Shown here: piece by piece, positions 25,990 through 34,000 of the stretch
Position numbering within the stretch: position 1 is the stretch's first letter
Layout: each line of letters starts with the position of its first letter
NCBI RefSeq assembly: GCF_028688795.1
Contig: NZ_JAQTXM010000019.1
Location: forward strand, 30,255 to 94,254
Direction of reading: 5' to 3'
Origin: Rhodoferax sp.
Lineage (GTDB): Bacteria > Pseudomonadota > Gammaproteobacteria > Burkholderiales > Burkholderiaceae_C
DNA: 64,000 nt
Translations under genes and position numbers: made by a program
Notes under the pieces: model-generated
What the model was told of the DNA's origin: nothing
Database searches by the model: none
Seen by the model: only the letters and a program-made list of their open reading frames with translations

Positions 25990-26529
25990 ATGAAATCTCA
26001 GAACGTGCTCATCTTGCCGGGCTGGCAAGGCTCTGGCCCACAGCACTGGCAAAGCCTGTGGCAGGCCCGGCAAGGGTTTCAGCGGGTTGACCAGCATGAC
26101 TGGCTGCGCCCGTTGCGCGGTGACTGGATTGCCCGTCTGGAAGACGTGGTGCTGTCTACGACTGAGCCCGTGGTGCTGGTGGCGCACAGCCTGGGCTGCG
26201 TGCTGGTGGCGGCATGGGCATCACACAGTCGCAACGCCCACCGTGTCAAAGCTGCGCTGCTGGTGGCCCCCGGTGATGTTGAACGTGAGGCGTTGCGCCC
26301 GGTGCTGACCAGTTGGTCACCGATCCCGCTGCAGCCCTTGCCGTTCAAAAGCACGCTGGTCGCCAGCCAAGACGACCCTTACTGCAGCTTTGAGCGCGCG
26401 CAATTTTTTGCCGCCGCCTGGGGCTCGGTGCTGGTCGATGCCGGTGCTGCGGGGCACATCAATGCGGATTCTGGCCTGGGTGACTGGGCGCAGGGGCAGG
26501 CACTGCTGAATGAACTGATTCAAGGTTAA
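25990..26529 (+). CDS. RBBP9/YdeN-type alpha/beta hydrolase
   Basis: A 179-residue protein of the RBBP9 (DUF1234) hydrolase family: VLILPGWQGSGPQHWQSLW is the strand-1 and oxyanion region, VAHSLGCVL the GHSLG-like nucleophile elbow (Ser about 66), SQDDPYC carries the acid, and GHIN the catalytic His. Serine hydrolase with unknown substrate. It lies between parA and parB on the same strand (14 bp before parB), so it is cotranscribed with the partition genes without an obvious functional link. Confidence 0.87.
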   Translation: MKSQNVLILPGWQGSGPQHWQSLWQARQGFQRVDQHDWLRPLRGDWIARLEDVVLSTTEPVVLVAHSLGCVLVAAWASHSRNAHRVKAALLVAPGDVEREALRPVLTSWSPIPLQPLPFKSTLVASQDDPYCSFERAQFFAAAWGSVLVDAGAAGHINADSGLGDWAQGQALLNELIQG

Positions 26530-26543
26530 TTGGGAGAAAAGTC

Positions 26544-27548
26544 ATGGTCACAAAAAAACTCAAAGGCTTGGGCCGCGGTCTGGAAGCCTTGTTAGGCCCC
26601 ACGGTGGATGAGTCGCTCGGGCTGGACGGCAGCCCCGCCAACCCAGCCAACAGCGGCGTGCCTTCCTCGTTGTTGCTGACCGACATGGTGGCTGGGCAAT
26701 ATCAGCCGCGCACCCGCATGGACGAGGGTGCGTTGTACGAGCTGGCCGAATCCATCAAGGTGCAAGGCATCATGCAGCCGATTCTGGTGCGCCGTTTAAG
26801 CGAAGCCGATTCTGAACTCAAGCGTGCACAACAGTCGCCAGACTTCACCAGCGGCACCAGTGGCGGTGGCGCGGTGCGCCCGGTTTATGAAATCATTGCT
26901 GGCGAGCGGCGCTTTCGTGCCGCCAAATTGGCTGGCCTGGACAGCGTGCCCGTGCTGGTGCGCGACGTGCCCAACGAGGCTGCTGCGGCCATGGCGCTCA
27001 TTGAAAACATCCAGCGCGAAGACCTCAACCCGCTGGAAGAAGCGCAAGGCGTGCAGCGCCTGATCAAGGAATTTGGCCTCACGCACGAGAGCGCAGCCCA
27101 GGCGGTAGGGCGTTCGCGCAGTGCCACCAGTAACCTGCTGCGCCTGCTGAACCTGGCCGAGCCGGTACAAACCATGCTGATGGCCGGTGACGTCGACATG
27201 GGCCATGCGCGTGCGCTGCTCAGTCTGGACCGGGCCACGCAAATCACCGCTGCCAACCAGATCGCCGCCAAAAAAATGTCGGTGCGCGAGGCTGAGAGCC
27301 TGGTGAAAAAGCTCAGCGCCGAGTTTTCATTGGTGGCCTCCAAACCCAAAAAAGACAAGTCGGGGGACATGAAGCGGGTCGAAGAAGAACTCTCAGACCT
27401 GCTCATGGCCCAAGTGGAAGTGCGGGTGAAAAAACGTGCCAAACGCCACGGGCGCATGGAAGAAATGGGTGAGCTCAGCATCCAGTTTGGCTCGCTCGAC
27501 GAGCTCAACGGCCTGATCGACAAGCTGCGTGGCGCGGTCGTTCGCTGA
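26544..27548 (+). CDS. parB: Chromosome partitioning protein ParB (Spo0J)
   Basis: A 334-residue ParB: a short N-terminal KGLGRGLEALLG ParA-interaction patch, the ParB/Srx CTP-binding domain (YQPRTRMDEGAL; AGERRFRAAKLAG), the HTH with VGRSRSATSNLLRLL, and a C-terminal dimerisation domain. An insertion (about residues 90-112, rich in Gly, Ser, Thr) interrupts the Srx domain between the QPILVR strand and YEIIAGERR. ParB binds parS and slides as a CTP clamp. ATG 26544 with GGGAG upstream. Confidence 0.96.
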   Translation: MVTKKLKGLGRGLEALLGPTVDESLGLDGSPANPANSGVPSSLLLTDMVAGQYQPRTRMDEGALYELAESIKVQGIMQPILVRRLSEADSELKRAQQSPDFTSGTSGGGAVRPVYEIIAGERRFRAAKLAGLDSVPVLVRDVPNEAAAAMALIENIQREDLNPLEEAQGVQRLIKEFGLTHESAAQAVGRSRSATSNLLRLLNLAEPVQTMLMAGDVDMGHARALLSLDRATQITAANQIAAKKMSVREAESLVKKLSAEFSLVASKPKKDKSGDMKRVEEELSDLLMAQVEVRVKKRAKRHGRMEEMGELSIQFGSLDELNGLIDKLRGAVVR

Positions 27549-27583
27549 CGCGTTGTTGACTCGAGCCGCTCCGACTTCGCCAG

Positions 27584-28327
27584 ATGCCTCTGAAACTGCG
27601 CTGGCCACTGCCTGCCGTGCTGGTCTGGGGCGCAGCTTGGGCCTTGTATGTCGGGCTGCCGCGTTGGGGCATCGACGCCAATCTGGCGCTTGGCGCGGCC
27701 AGTGCCTCAGGCATTGCAGCCAGCTTGGCTGGCGACACCTGGTGGCGGCGGTTGATGATCGGGCTGGGCTTCCCGCTGTCACTGCTGCTGACCCAGGCGG
27801 CCACCTTGCCGGCTTGGACCTGGCTGCTGCCTTTGCTGGTGCTGCTGTTGATTTACCCCATCAATGCCTGGCGTGACGCGCCCTTGTTTCCCACACCAAA
27901 AAATGCATTAAAAGACCTTGCAGCCCTTTTACCTATTGCGCAAGGCGCTACTATTTTGGATGCGGGTTGTGGCTTGGGCGATGGCTTGAAAGCCTTGCGC
28001 AACGTGTACCCAAACGCTCAACTCAGCGGCATTGAATGGAGTTGGCCGCTGCGCGCGCTATGTGCCTTGCGCTGCCCGTGGGCGCGCGTGCGCCAGGGCG
28101 ACATCTGGGCGGCCGATTGGTCGGGCTATGACATGGTTTACCTGTTTCAGCGCCCTGAGAGCATGCCGCGTGCCGTGGCCAAAGCGCGCGCAGAACTCAA
28201 GGCCGGCGCGTATTTGGTGAGCCTTGAGTTCGAAGCGCTGGCGCTCAAGCCATTTGCCGTGTTGAACCCGGCCCAGGGCAAACCCGTTTGGGTTTACCGC
28301 CTGCCATTGACAGACAAGGAGGGCTAA
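27584..28327 (+). CDS. Membrane-anchored class I SAM-dependent methyltransferase
   Basis: A 247-residue protein with two to four N-terminal hydrophobic segments (residues 5-95), then a Rossmann methyltransferase domain (ILDAGCGLGDGLKALR motif I near 125; GIEWSWPLRALC; YDMVYLFQRPESM). The substrate is unknown. The stretch NALKDLAALLPIAQGATIL joining the membrane and catalytic parts is encoded by a copy of the palindromic repeat found between genes elsewhere. It overlaps the SMR gene (TAATG). Confidence 0.8.
   Translation: MPLKLRWPLPAVLVWGAAWALYVGLPRWGIDANLALGAASASGIAASLAGDTWWRRLMIGLGFPLSLLLTQAATLPAWTWLLPLLVLLLIYPINAWRDAPLFPTPKNALKDLAALLPIAQGATILDAGCGLGDGLKALRNVYPNAQLSGIEWSWPLRALCALRCPWARVRQGDIWAADWSGYDMVYLFQRPESMPRAVAKARAELKAGAYLVSLEFEALALKPFAVLNPAQGKPVWVYRLPLTDKEG
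27893..27962. repeat. Palindromic repeat, copy 5, translated in frame inside the methyltransferase gene
   Basis: CACCAAAAAATGCATTAAAAGACCTTGCAGCCCTTTTACCTATTGCGCAAGGCGCTACTATTTTGG shares GCAGCCCTTTTACC-ATTGCGCAAGGCGCTACTAT with the intergenic copies. It stands out as AT-rich between GC-rich flanks and is read in frame as the linker. Confidence 0.6.
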
Positions 28328-28665
28328 TGATGGGAGTTTCCGCCAAATGGATGCCATGGCTGCTGCTGTCCATTGCCATCGTCACCGAGGTGCTGGCCAC
28401 CTCATCCCTCAAGGCTTCTGACGGCTTCACCCGCTTGTGGCCATCGATTGGTGCGGCCTGTGGTTATGCGGTTTCGCTGTATTGCCTGTCGCTCACCCAG
28501 CGCTCCATTCCAGTGGGCGTGGTTTACGCCATCTGGTCGGGCGTGGGCATTGTGCTGATCTCACTGGTAAGCTGGTGGCTATTTGACCAAGCCTTGAGCC
28601 CCGCCGCCTGGCTGGGCATTGGCCTGATCGTGTTGGGCGTGCTGGTACTCAACGTGTGGGCCTGA
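28327..28665 (+). CDS. Small multidrug resistance (SMR) family efflux protein
   Basis: A 112-residue four-helix EmrE-type transporter: LLSIAIVTEVLATSSLKAS carries the essential membrane Glu (near residue 18) and GVVYAIWSGVGIVLIS the signature of helix 3. It exports lipophilic cations or guanidinium-like compounds by proton exchange; the substrate is unknown. Tandem ATGs at 28327 and 28330, with AGGAGGG close upstream, overlapping the methyltransferase stop. Confidence 0.9.
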   Translation: MMGVSAKWMPWLLLSIAIVTEVLATSSLKASDGFTRLWPSIGAACGYAVSLYCLSLTQRSIPVGVVYAIWSGVGIVLISLVSWWLFDQALSPAAWLGIGLIVLGVLVLNVWA

Positions 28666-28722
28666 CGTGCACACCACGGCATCGCCGGGTAAGCGCGCTG
28701 CAGTGGGCTCAAGACCCTCGGC

Positions 28723-30621
28723 TTAATCCAGCGCCAGGGCAACGCCAGCTTTGGTGATGACCTTCTGGTTGGAATAGTCACTGCGGGCCGGGCGGCTGAT
28801 GCTGCCTTTGGCCTTGACATAGTCCACAAAGCTTTGCGTGTAGAGCAAATAGGTGTTCACATACTTGCCAGCCTTGTAGATCTGGCCCAGCGTGGTGTAG
28901 CCGTCTTGCCCGGCCGCGATGAAGTCGTTGGTGGCCAGAATGTAGGTTTTGGCGGGCTCAATGGCGCTCCAGGTGCCGCTGGTTTTGCTGCGTACTTGCA
29001 CATTGCTCAGACGCTGCCCTTTGGCCTTGCTCATGTCCACATCCCAGCGCAAACCCGCCGCATAGGGGTAGGGGCCGGTGTTGCCGTTGTCCACCACGTT
29101 CGAAACCGCATCTTCCAGGGCAGCAACCACTTGAGTGCCACTGATGTCAAGCTCGACGATCACATTGGTGAACGGCAGCACGGTGAACGCGGTGTTCATG
29201 CTCAGCGCACCCGCTGCCACCGACACCCGCACGCCACCGCCGTTTTGCAATGCAAAGTCCGAGCGTTTGGCCTGGTACAAGAAGGCGTCGGCCACCACTT
29301 GCGAGATGTCACTGCCACGCGCCAGCGTGTTTGCGGTGGCGCAAGCGGCAATGCCGCCGCTGCGGTTGTCGGTGGTGTCACCGGGCACACGCACCAGGCA
29401 CAAGTCAACCGCGCTGGTGCCAATCAGCTGCGCTTTGGCTTGTACGACTTTGTCGCTGAAACTGGCCAGCACCTGTGTGGCGTTGGTATCAGGCGTGACC
29501 ACCTTGACCGCCGACTGCTGGGCCAGTTTGCCGATCAGCGTGGCTTTGTCCGCATCGGCCATGGCTTGCCAAGTGGTCTTGCCGTCTGTTCCCACCACTT
29601 GACGCTTGAAGTTGTCACCCAGCACCAGCGATGCCTGACCGCCACATTGGCTGACCGCGCCCGTTGTGTTGAACTTGACGTTCATCAGGCCAAAGGCCTT
29701 GGTGTATTCCCAGGCCTGACCGATGCACACAGTGGCGCCGTCCTTGTTATTGACCAGCGTGGGGTAGCTGCCGCCGCTGCTCAGGCCCTGGGCAGAAAAG
29801 TCTCCCAACAAGGTGTGCGAGTCGCCGTCGATGATCACATCCAGGTCGGTGAGTTTGGCCGCCAGCGCCTTGTCGTTGTCAAAACCAAAATGGCTCAACA
29901 GCACAATGTGGCGAATGCCTTTGGCCTTGAGCTCATCAATGGCTTTCTGCGTGGCGGTGGCTTCGTCGAGGAACTGGGTGGTGGCCAGGGGGCGTGATGA
30001 ATTGCTGGTTTTGGCGCCCGTGGCCAAGCCAATGATGCCCACCGGCACGCCGTCAATCGTCTTCACGGTGTAGGGCTTGAGGTAGATCTTGCCGGAGCTC
30101 GGGGCCAGTGGCGTGCCGAGTTGCGGCAGCACATTGGCGCTCAGGGTCGGGGTGGGCGTGGCGCAAGTGCCCTTGGCCAATTCGTCCAGAAAGCTGGCCG
30201 TGACGGCGTCACCATCGTCAAACTCATGGTTGCCCAGCGTGAAGGCATCAAAGCAGATTGTGTTCATCATTTGCGCATCGGCAGCGCCCTTGAAAAACGT
30301 GTAGTAAAGCGACCCGGTGATGGCATCACCCGCATGCAGTTTGAGTAAATTGGGGGTGCTGGCCAGCGATTTGAACAGCGCTGTCTGGCGGGCAAAGCCG
30401 CCAATGTCCACCTGGGTGTCGATGCCGTCGAGTTTGAGCTGGAACGCCCCTGTTGCATCCAGGTTCGAGTGGTGGTCGTTGATGTGCGCAATGTTGAGCT
30501 CGATTGCCTTGAAGCTGGGTGGGGCCAGGGTGTCGCTGCCACCACAGGCAGACAGCATCAGGCCAAACATGGCGGCGGTACTTGTGCCCAAAAGGCTGCG
30601 TTTGAAAGTGTTGAGTTGCAT
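28723..30621 (-). CDS. UshA-type 5'-nucleotidase lipoprotein
   Basis: A 632-residue bifunctional metallophosphatase/5'-nucleotidase. It has a signal with lipobox LSAC (cleaved before Cys26, then GGSD). The metallophosphatase domain has IAHINDHHSNLD, LLKLHAGDAITGSLYY, LGNHEFDDG and VLLSHFGFDNDK; the 5'-nucleotidase C-terminal domain (about 420-600) has LQNGGGVRVSV. It removes phosphate from nucleotides outside the inner membrane. ATG 30621 precedes the lipoprotein signal; frame upstream of it lies in the spacer. It follows the phosphoesterase gene by 67 bp, probably in one Pho-controlled operon. Confidence 0.92.
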   Translation of the reverse strand: MQLNTFKRSLLGTSTAAMFGLMLSACGGSDTLAPPSFKAIELNIAHINDHHSNLDATGAFQLKLDGIDTQVDIGGFARQTALFKSLASTPNLLKLHAGDAITGSLYYTFFKGAADAQMMNTICFDAFTLGNHEFDDGDAVTASFLDELAKGTCATPTPTLSANVLPQLGTPLAPSSGKIYLKPYTVKTIDGVPVGIIGLATGAKTSNSSRPLATTQFLDEATATQKAIDELKAKGIRHIVLLSHFGFDNDKALAAKLTDLDVIIDGDSHTLLGDFSAQGLSSGGSYPTLVNNKDGATVCIGQAWEYTKAFGLMNVKFNTTGAVSQCGGQASLVLGDNFKRQVVGTDGKTTWQAMADADKATLIGKLAQQSAVKVVTPDTNATQVLASFSDKVVQAKAQLIGTSAVDLCLVRVPGDTTDNRSGGIAACATANTLARGSDISQVVADAFLYQAKRSDFALQNGGGVRVSVAAGALSMNTAFTVLPFTNVIVELDISGTQVVAALEDAVSNVVDNGNTGPYPYAAGLRWDVDMSKAKGQRLSNVQVRSKTSGTWSAIEPAKTYILATNDFIAAGQDGYTTLGQIYKAGKYVNTYLLYTQSFVDYVKAKGSISRPARSDYSNQKVITKAGVALALD

Positions 30622-30688
30622 GGCTAAGTTGGGTGAAGTTGAAGATCGTGTGGCCTTGGGTGCTGCCCTGAAGCAGCGCCATGGGTCC

Positions 30689-31735
30689 TTAGTTGGTGTG
30701 CTTGACCACCACCGGGTCAATCTGGAACAGGTTGGGGTTGGCCGGATTCACCGTGACCTTGACCCAATGCAAGGATGGGCTGCCAAAGGTGCCCAGGCGG
30801 GTGAAGTTCAGCAGGGGATTGAGTGGCCGGTACAGTGGTTTGTCCACCATGAACACGTGCATGTCGCCATGCACAAACAGCACCTGGCCGTTGAAACGCT
30901 CGGTCTCTTGGGTCACGGCAGTCATGAAGGCACGGTAGCCGCTCACCTCGGGTGCCAGGCTTTCATCCACCTCCTCGGTTTCTGGCACGTCAAAGCCAGG
31001 TTCGCCCTGGACCACCAGCACGACGCCTTTGGCCTGGCTGTCGCGGGCCTTGGCAAAGGTATCTTTCAGCCAGGTGATGTTGGCCGTGTCACGCGCCTGG
31101 AACTCGGCCACGGCTTTGTCGCAGTCGGCTGGCGTGCGCTTGCTCTTGTCGGTGCATTGCTTGGGTGTGGCAATGTGGTTGTTGTTGCTGCCGGGCACAT
31201 TGAAGCCGGCAAACATGACCGGGCCGTAAGAGAAGCGGGTGTTTTCCACATAGGCTTCTCCTGGCTTGCCCTGATGTTCCAGCGGCAGCGTCGTTTGGCC
31301 GAGCGAGCGGGTGCTGGGGAACATCACCTTGCGGATGTGCGCCAGGCGCTCCAGCGGGTCCATGTTGCCATTGTTGGTGCGGTGGCAGTCGGTCCATTCG
31401 TTGTCTCCGGGCACATACACCACGGGCTTTTTCATGGTGTTGAGCATGGTCAGCGCATCGGTGTAGATGTCATTGGTGCACTGCGAGCTACCGTCCTTGA
31501 TGTCGCCGTCATACAGCGAAAACGCAATGTCTGAGGCGTTGATGCTTTGCAGCACAGCGGGCAGCTTGGGTTGGTCACCCGCTTTTTTGTAAGGCATGTC
31601 ACCCCACAGGCCGAAGCTGTAGCCGCTAGCAGCGGGCGCGTGCTCGGTGCCCTGTCCCCCGATGTTGGCACAAGCGGTCAAGGTCAGTGCCAGGCAGGCG
31701 CCCGTGGCGGCGCGGTAAACGGAAGACGATTTCAT
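30689..31735 (-). CDS. Calcineurin-like metallophosphoesterase lipoprotein
   Basis: A 348-residue exported protein: signal with lipobox LTAC (Cys22), then a metallophosphoesterase-like fold with FGLWGDMPYKK, DIAFSLYDGDIKDGSS, VVYVPGDNEWTDCH (the GDNEW form of the metal motif) and VLFVHGDMHVFMVDKPL. Substrate unknown; phosphate release from organic phosphate is inferred from its operon with a 5'-nucleotidase and from the Pho-box array just upstream. ATG 31735. Confidence 0.85.
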   Translation of the reverse strand: MKSSSVYRAATGACLALTLTACANIGGQGTEHAPAASGYSFGLWGDMPYKKAGDQPKLPAVLQSINASDIAFSLYDGDIKDGSSQCTNDIYTDALTMLNTMKKPVVYVPGDNEWTDCHRTNNGNMDPLERLAHIRKVMFPSTRSLGQTTLPLEHQGKPGEAYVENTRFSYGPVMFAGFNVPGSNNNHIATPKQCTDKSKRTPADCDKAVAEFQARDTANITWLKDTFAKARDSQAKGVVLVVQGEPGFDVPETEEVDESLAPEVSGYRAFMTAVTQETERFNGQVLFVHGDMHVFMVDKPLYRPLNPLLNFTRLGTFGSPSLHWVKVTVNPANPNLFQIDPVVVKHTN

Positions 31736-31786
31736 TGATTGAATCCTTTGGAGGTCGAGACAAGCCAATGAGCGTAGGCCTGCAGG

Positions 31787-31826
31787 GTGACAAGACCGTG
31801 ACAACCCTGTGACAAACCAGCGACAG
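31787..31826 (-). promoter_or_regulatory. Four-unit Pho-box array upstream of the phosphatase operon
   Basis: Seven-mers GTGACAA (31787), GTGACAA (31798), GTGACAA (31809) and GCGACAG (31820) recur at exactly 11 bp. Read on the minus strand they are CTGTCGC and three TTGTCAC, the PhoB half-site pattern (7-mer plus 4-nt spacer). They end 52 bp before the phosphoesterase start. Recognised by pattern; PhoB itself is not in the window. Confidence 0.8.
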
Positions 31827-31851
31827 GCTGCACCGCGCGGACCAGGGCGAT

Positions 31852-31869
31852 TTGTCACATCAGTTTCAC
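31852..31869 (+). promoter_or_regulatory. Candidate Pho box facing the EAL-GGDEF gene
   Basis: TTGTCAC-ATCA-GTTTCAC: two half-sites 11 bp apart on the plus strand, 75 bp before the EAL gene. The second half-site is weaker (GTTTCAC). Confidence 0.5.
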
Positions 31870-31943
31870 ACCGGTGACTTACCCTGAAGAAGAAATCTGG
31901 CTGAACCCGTGCAGTCAATGCCACCCAGACCCTCAAGACCACC

Positions 31944-33818
31944 ATGCCACTTACCCTTCACGTCTCCTCTCCACCCAAGCTGCACAGCGTGCCGGTGTTG
32001 TCACCCGTTCGACTCTATTCAGCGCACGCGCCGACGCAGCAGCTGGTCCTTGACAGCACCATTGGCCAGATCATCGCCCAGCGCCGGCTTTATCCCTTGT
32101 TTCAGCCCATTGCCATGCTGACCGATGGTTCGGTGTATGCCCATGAGGCCTTGATTCGCGGGCCGGACGCAGGCGGTCTTTACACGCCGGATGCCTTGTT
32201 TGCGCAAGCCAGTGAAGAGGCATTGAATTTTGAGTTGGAAGTAGCCTGCCTGGTGGTGATCTTGCAGCGCTGGGGTGAGCTGAAGCAGCGCGGGCGCCTG
32301 TTTGTCAACATCAGCGCACAGTCGCTGATACGTTTGATCAAAGAGGGCGGACTGCAGCCTGTGATGCGCCTGCTTCGTCGCTGGGGCATCGCTAGCCGCC
32401 AACTGGTGCTGGAGATCACTGAACATGAACGCGTGCTGGACATGCCGGCGCTGGTTGAGGCGGCCAAAGCCGTGCGCCAGCTCGGTATCCAGATTGCCCT
32501 TGACGATTTTGGTGATGGTCGCTCCAGCTTGCGGCTTTGGTCAGAGGTGCGCCCCGAGGTGGTCAAGATCGACAAGTACTTCACCAAAAACCTCAGCACC
32601 CACACCGACAAGGTGAAAACCATCCAGGCCCTGCAAAAAATTGCCGACATTTTTGACGCAGAACTGGTCGCCGAAGGCATTGAAACAGCCGATGACTTGC
32701 GCCTGCTGCGCGACCTGGGCATCACCTATGGCCAAGGCTACCTACTGGCGCGCCCCGGTGACACACCCCGCACGGCGGTGCAACCAGAGGCCGTTGCGGT
32801 GGTGGTCAATCGCCAGGTGGCGGTTTACCCCGAGGTCAGGCAAGGCGCGCAGGCCAACATCTTTGACCGTTTGACGATCATGCAGGCGCCCACCATAGAG
32901 GCCAGTACCCACAACGACCAGGTGGCCGAGCTATTTTTAAAATATCCGCACCTGCATGCGTTGCCCATGGTGGTGGGCGATCGCCCCATTGGCATCATCA
33001 ACCGGGTGAACTTTCTGAACTACTACAGCAAGCTTTACTACCGTGAGTTGTGGGGCAGCAAGCCCTGTCTGCAATGGGCCAACATGCAGCCGCGCCTGAT
33101 TGAAAACAAGCACAACATTGACGACCTGCTGGGCATCCTGACCTCAGATGACCAGCGCTACCTGAATGACGGATTCATCGTGGTCGAAAACGGCCGCTAC
33201 CGCGGCCTGTGCCGGGGTGACCAGATCGTCAAGTCAGTCACTGAGACGCGTATTGAAGCGGCGCGCCACGCCAATCCGCTCACGTTTTTGCCTGGCAACA
33301 TCCCCATCACCGAGCACATTGACCGCATGCTGGCGCGCGGCACCGAGTTTGTGGTGGGCTACCTTGACTTGAACCACTTCAAGTCGTTCAACGACCGGTA
33401 CGGCTACTGGCGTGGCGATGAAATGATTCGCCTGGTGGCCAAAGTGGCCTCCGGTCACATTGAAGAGCGCCGCGATTTTCTGGGCCATGTGGGTGGCGAC
33501 GATTTCATCGTGGTCTTTCAAAGCGCCAATTGGGCGGACCACTGCCACCACATGATCGAAGAATTCAACGCCCAAGCCGCCATGCTGTTTGATGAAGCTG
33601 ATCGCCTGGAGGGGGGCATCGAGGCCGAAGACCGGCAAGGCTTCATGCAGGTCTTCCCTTTGACAACCCTGTCCATCGGTGCCGTTCAGGTGCGCCCGGG
33701 GTGCTTCAAAAATGCAGAGCAAGTGGCCAACGCCGCCGCTGCTGCCAAGCATGCGGCTAAAAAATCACACGGTGGTTTTGCCATGAATGAGCACCATGGC
33801 GCGCGCCTGTCCGTATGA
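31944..33818 (+). CDS. EAL-CBS-GGDEF protein, probable c-di-GMP phosphodiesterase
   Basis: A 624-residue cytoplasmic protein. EAL domain about 40-275: HEALIRG, the NISAQS segment, EITEHER, LDDFGDGRSS, KIDKYF and AEGIETADDL, all metal and catalytic motifs present, so c-di-GMP hydrolysis is likely. A CBS-pair-like region (about 300-430, with LPMVVGDRPIGIINRVNF) could bind nucleotides. The C-terminal GGDEF-like domain (about 440-605) reads GGDDF, departing from GGDEF/GGEEF, and may be regulatory. ATG 31944. It is divergent from the phosphatase operon, with a Pho-box-like pair in the shared 208-bp gap. Confidence 0.9.
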   Translation: MPLTLHVSSPPKLHSVPVLSPVRLYSAHAPTQQLVLDSTIGQIIAQRRLYPLFQPIAMLTDGSVYAHEALIRGPDAGGLYTPDALFAQASEEALNFELEVACLVVILQRWGELKQRGRLFVNISAQSLIRLIKEGGLQPVMRLLRRWGIASRQLVLEITEHERVLDMPALVEAAKAVRQLGIQIALDDFGDGRSSLRLWSEVRPEVVKIDKYFTKNLSTHTDKVKTIQALQKIADIFDAELVAEGIETADDLRLLRDLGITYGQGYLLARPGDTPRTAVQPEAVAVVVNRQVAVYPEVRQGAQANIFDRLTIMQAPTIEASTHNDQVAELFLKYPHLHALPMVVGDRPIGIINRVNFLNYYSKLYYRELWGSKPCLQWANMQPRLIENKHNIDDLLGILTSDDQRYLNDGFIVVENGRYRGLCRGDQIVKSVTETRIEAARHANPLTFLPGNIPITEHIDRMLARGTEFVVGYLDLNHFKSFNDRYGYWRGDEMIRLVAKVASGHIEERRDFLGHVGGDDFIVVFQSANWADHCHHMIEEFNAQAAMLFDEADRLEGGIEAEDRQGFMQVFPLTTLSIGAVQVRPGCFKNAEQVANAAAAAKHAAKKSHGGFAMNEHHGARLSV

Positions 33819-33887
33819 TAAATATATAGATTTATAGCCTCTAGAGCTTATGAATAAAGCGTAAGCAGCTACCATAAGCATAGCATT
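33819..33887. repeat. Comamonadaceae-type palindromic repeat, copy 6
   Basis: It starts at the EAL gene stop: ATATATAGATTTATAGCCTCTAGAGCTTATGAATAAAGCGTAAGCAGCTACCATAAGCATAGC. It shows AGCCTCTAGAGCTTAT, AATAAAGCG and AAGCAGCTA as in the other copies. The rest of the gap to the phoD stop (33888-34000) holds nothing recognised. Confidence 0.7.
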
Positions 33888-34000
33888 CTGGTCGCCAGCC
33901 AGTGTGGCTGGAGCCGTGGGCCGGTGAAGGGCAGGCAGGCCTTGCAAGGCCTACCGACGTGCTTCAGATGGGCCCAGTCACATGGCTGGCAGGAACAACA

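Noticed and set aside
28834..29997. 387-codon plus-strand frame over the 5'-nucleotidase
   Set aside because: Mirror of the strong UshA-family frame; no start signal or motif.
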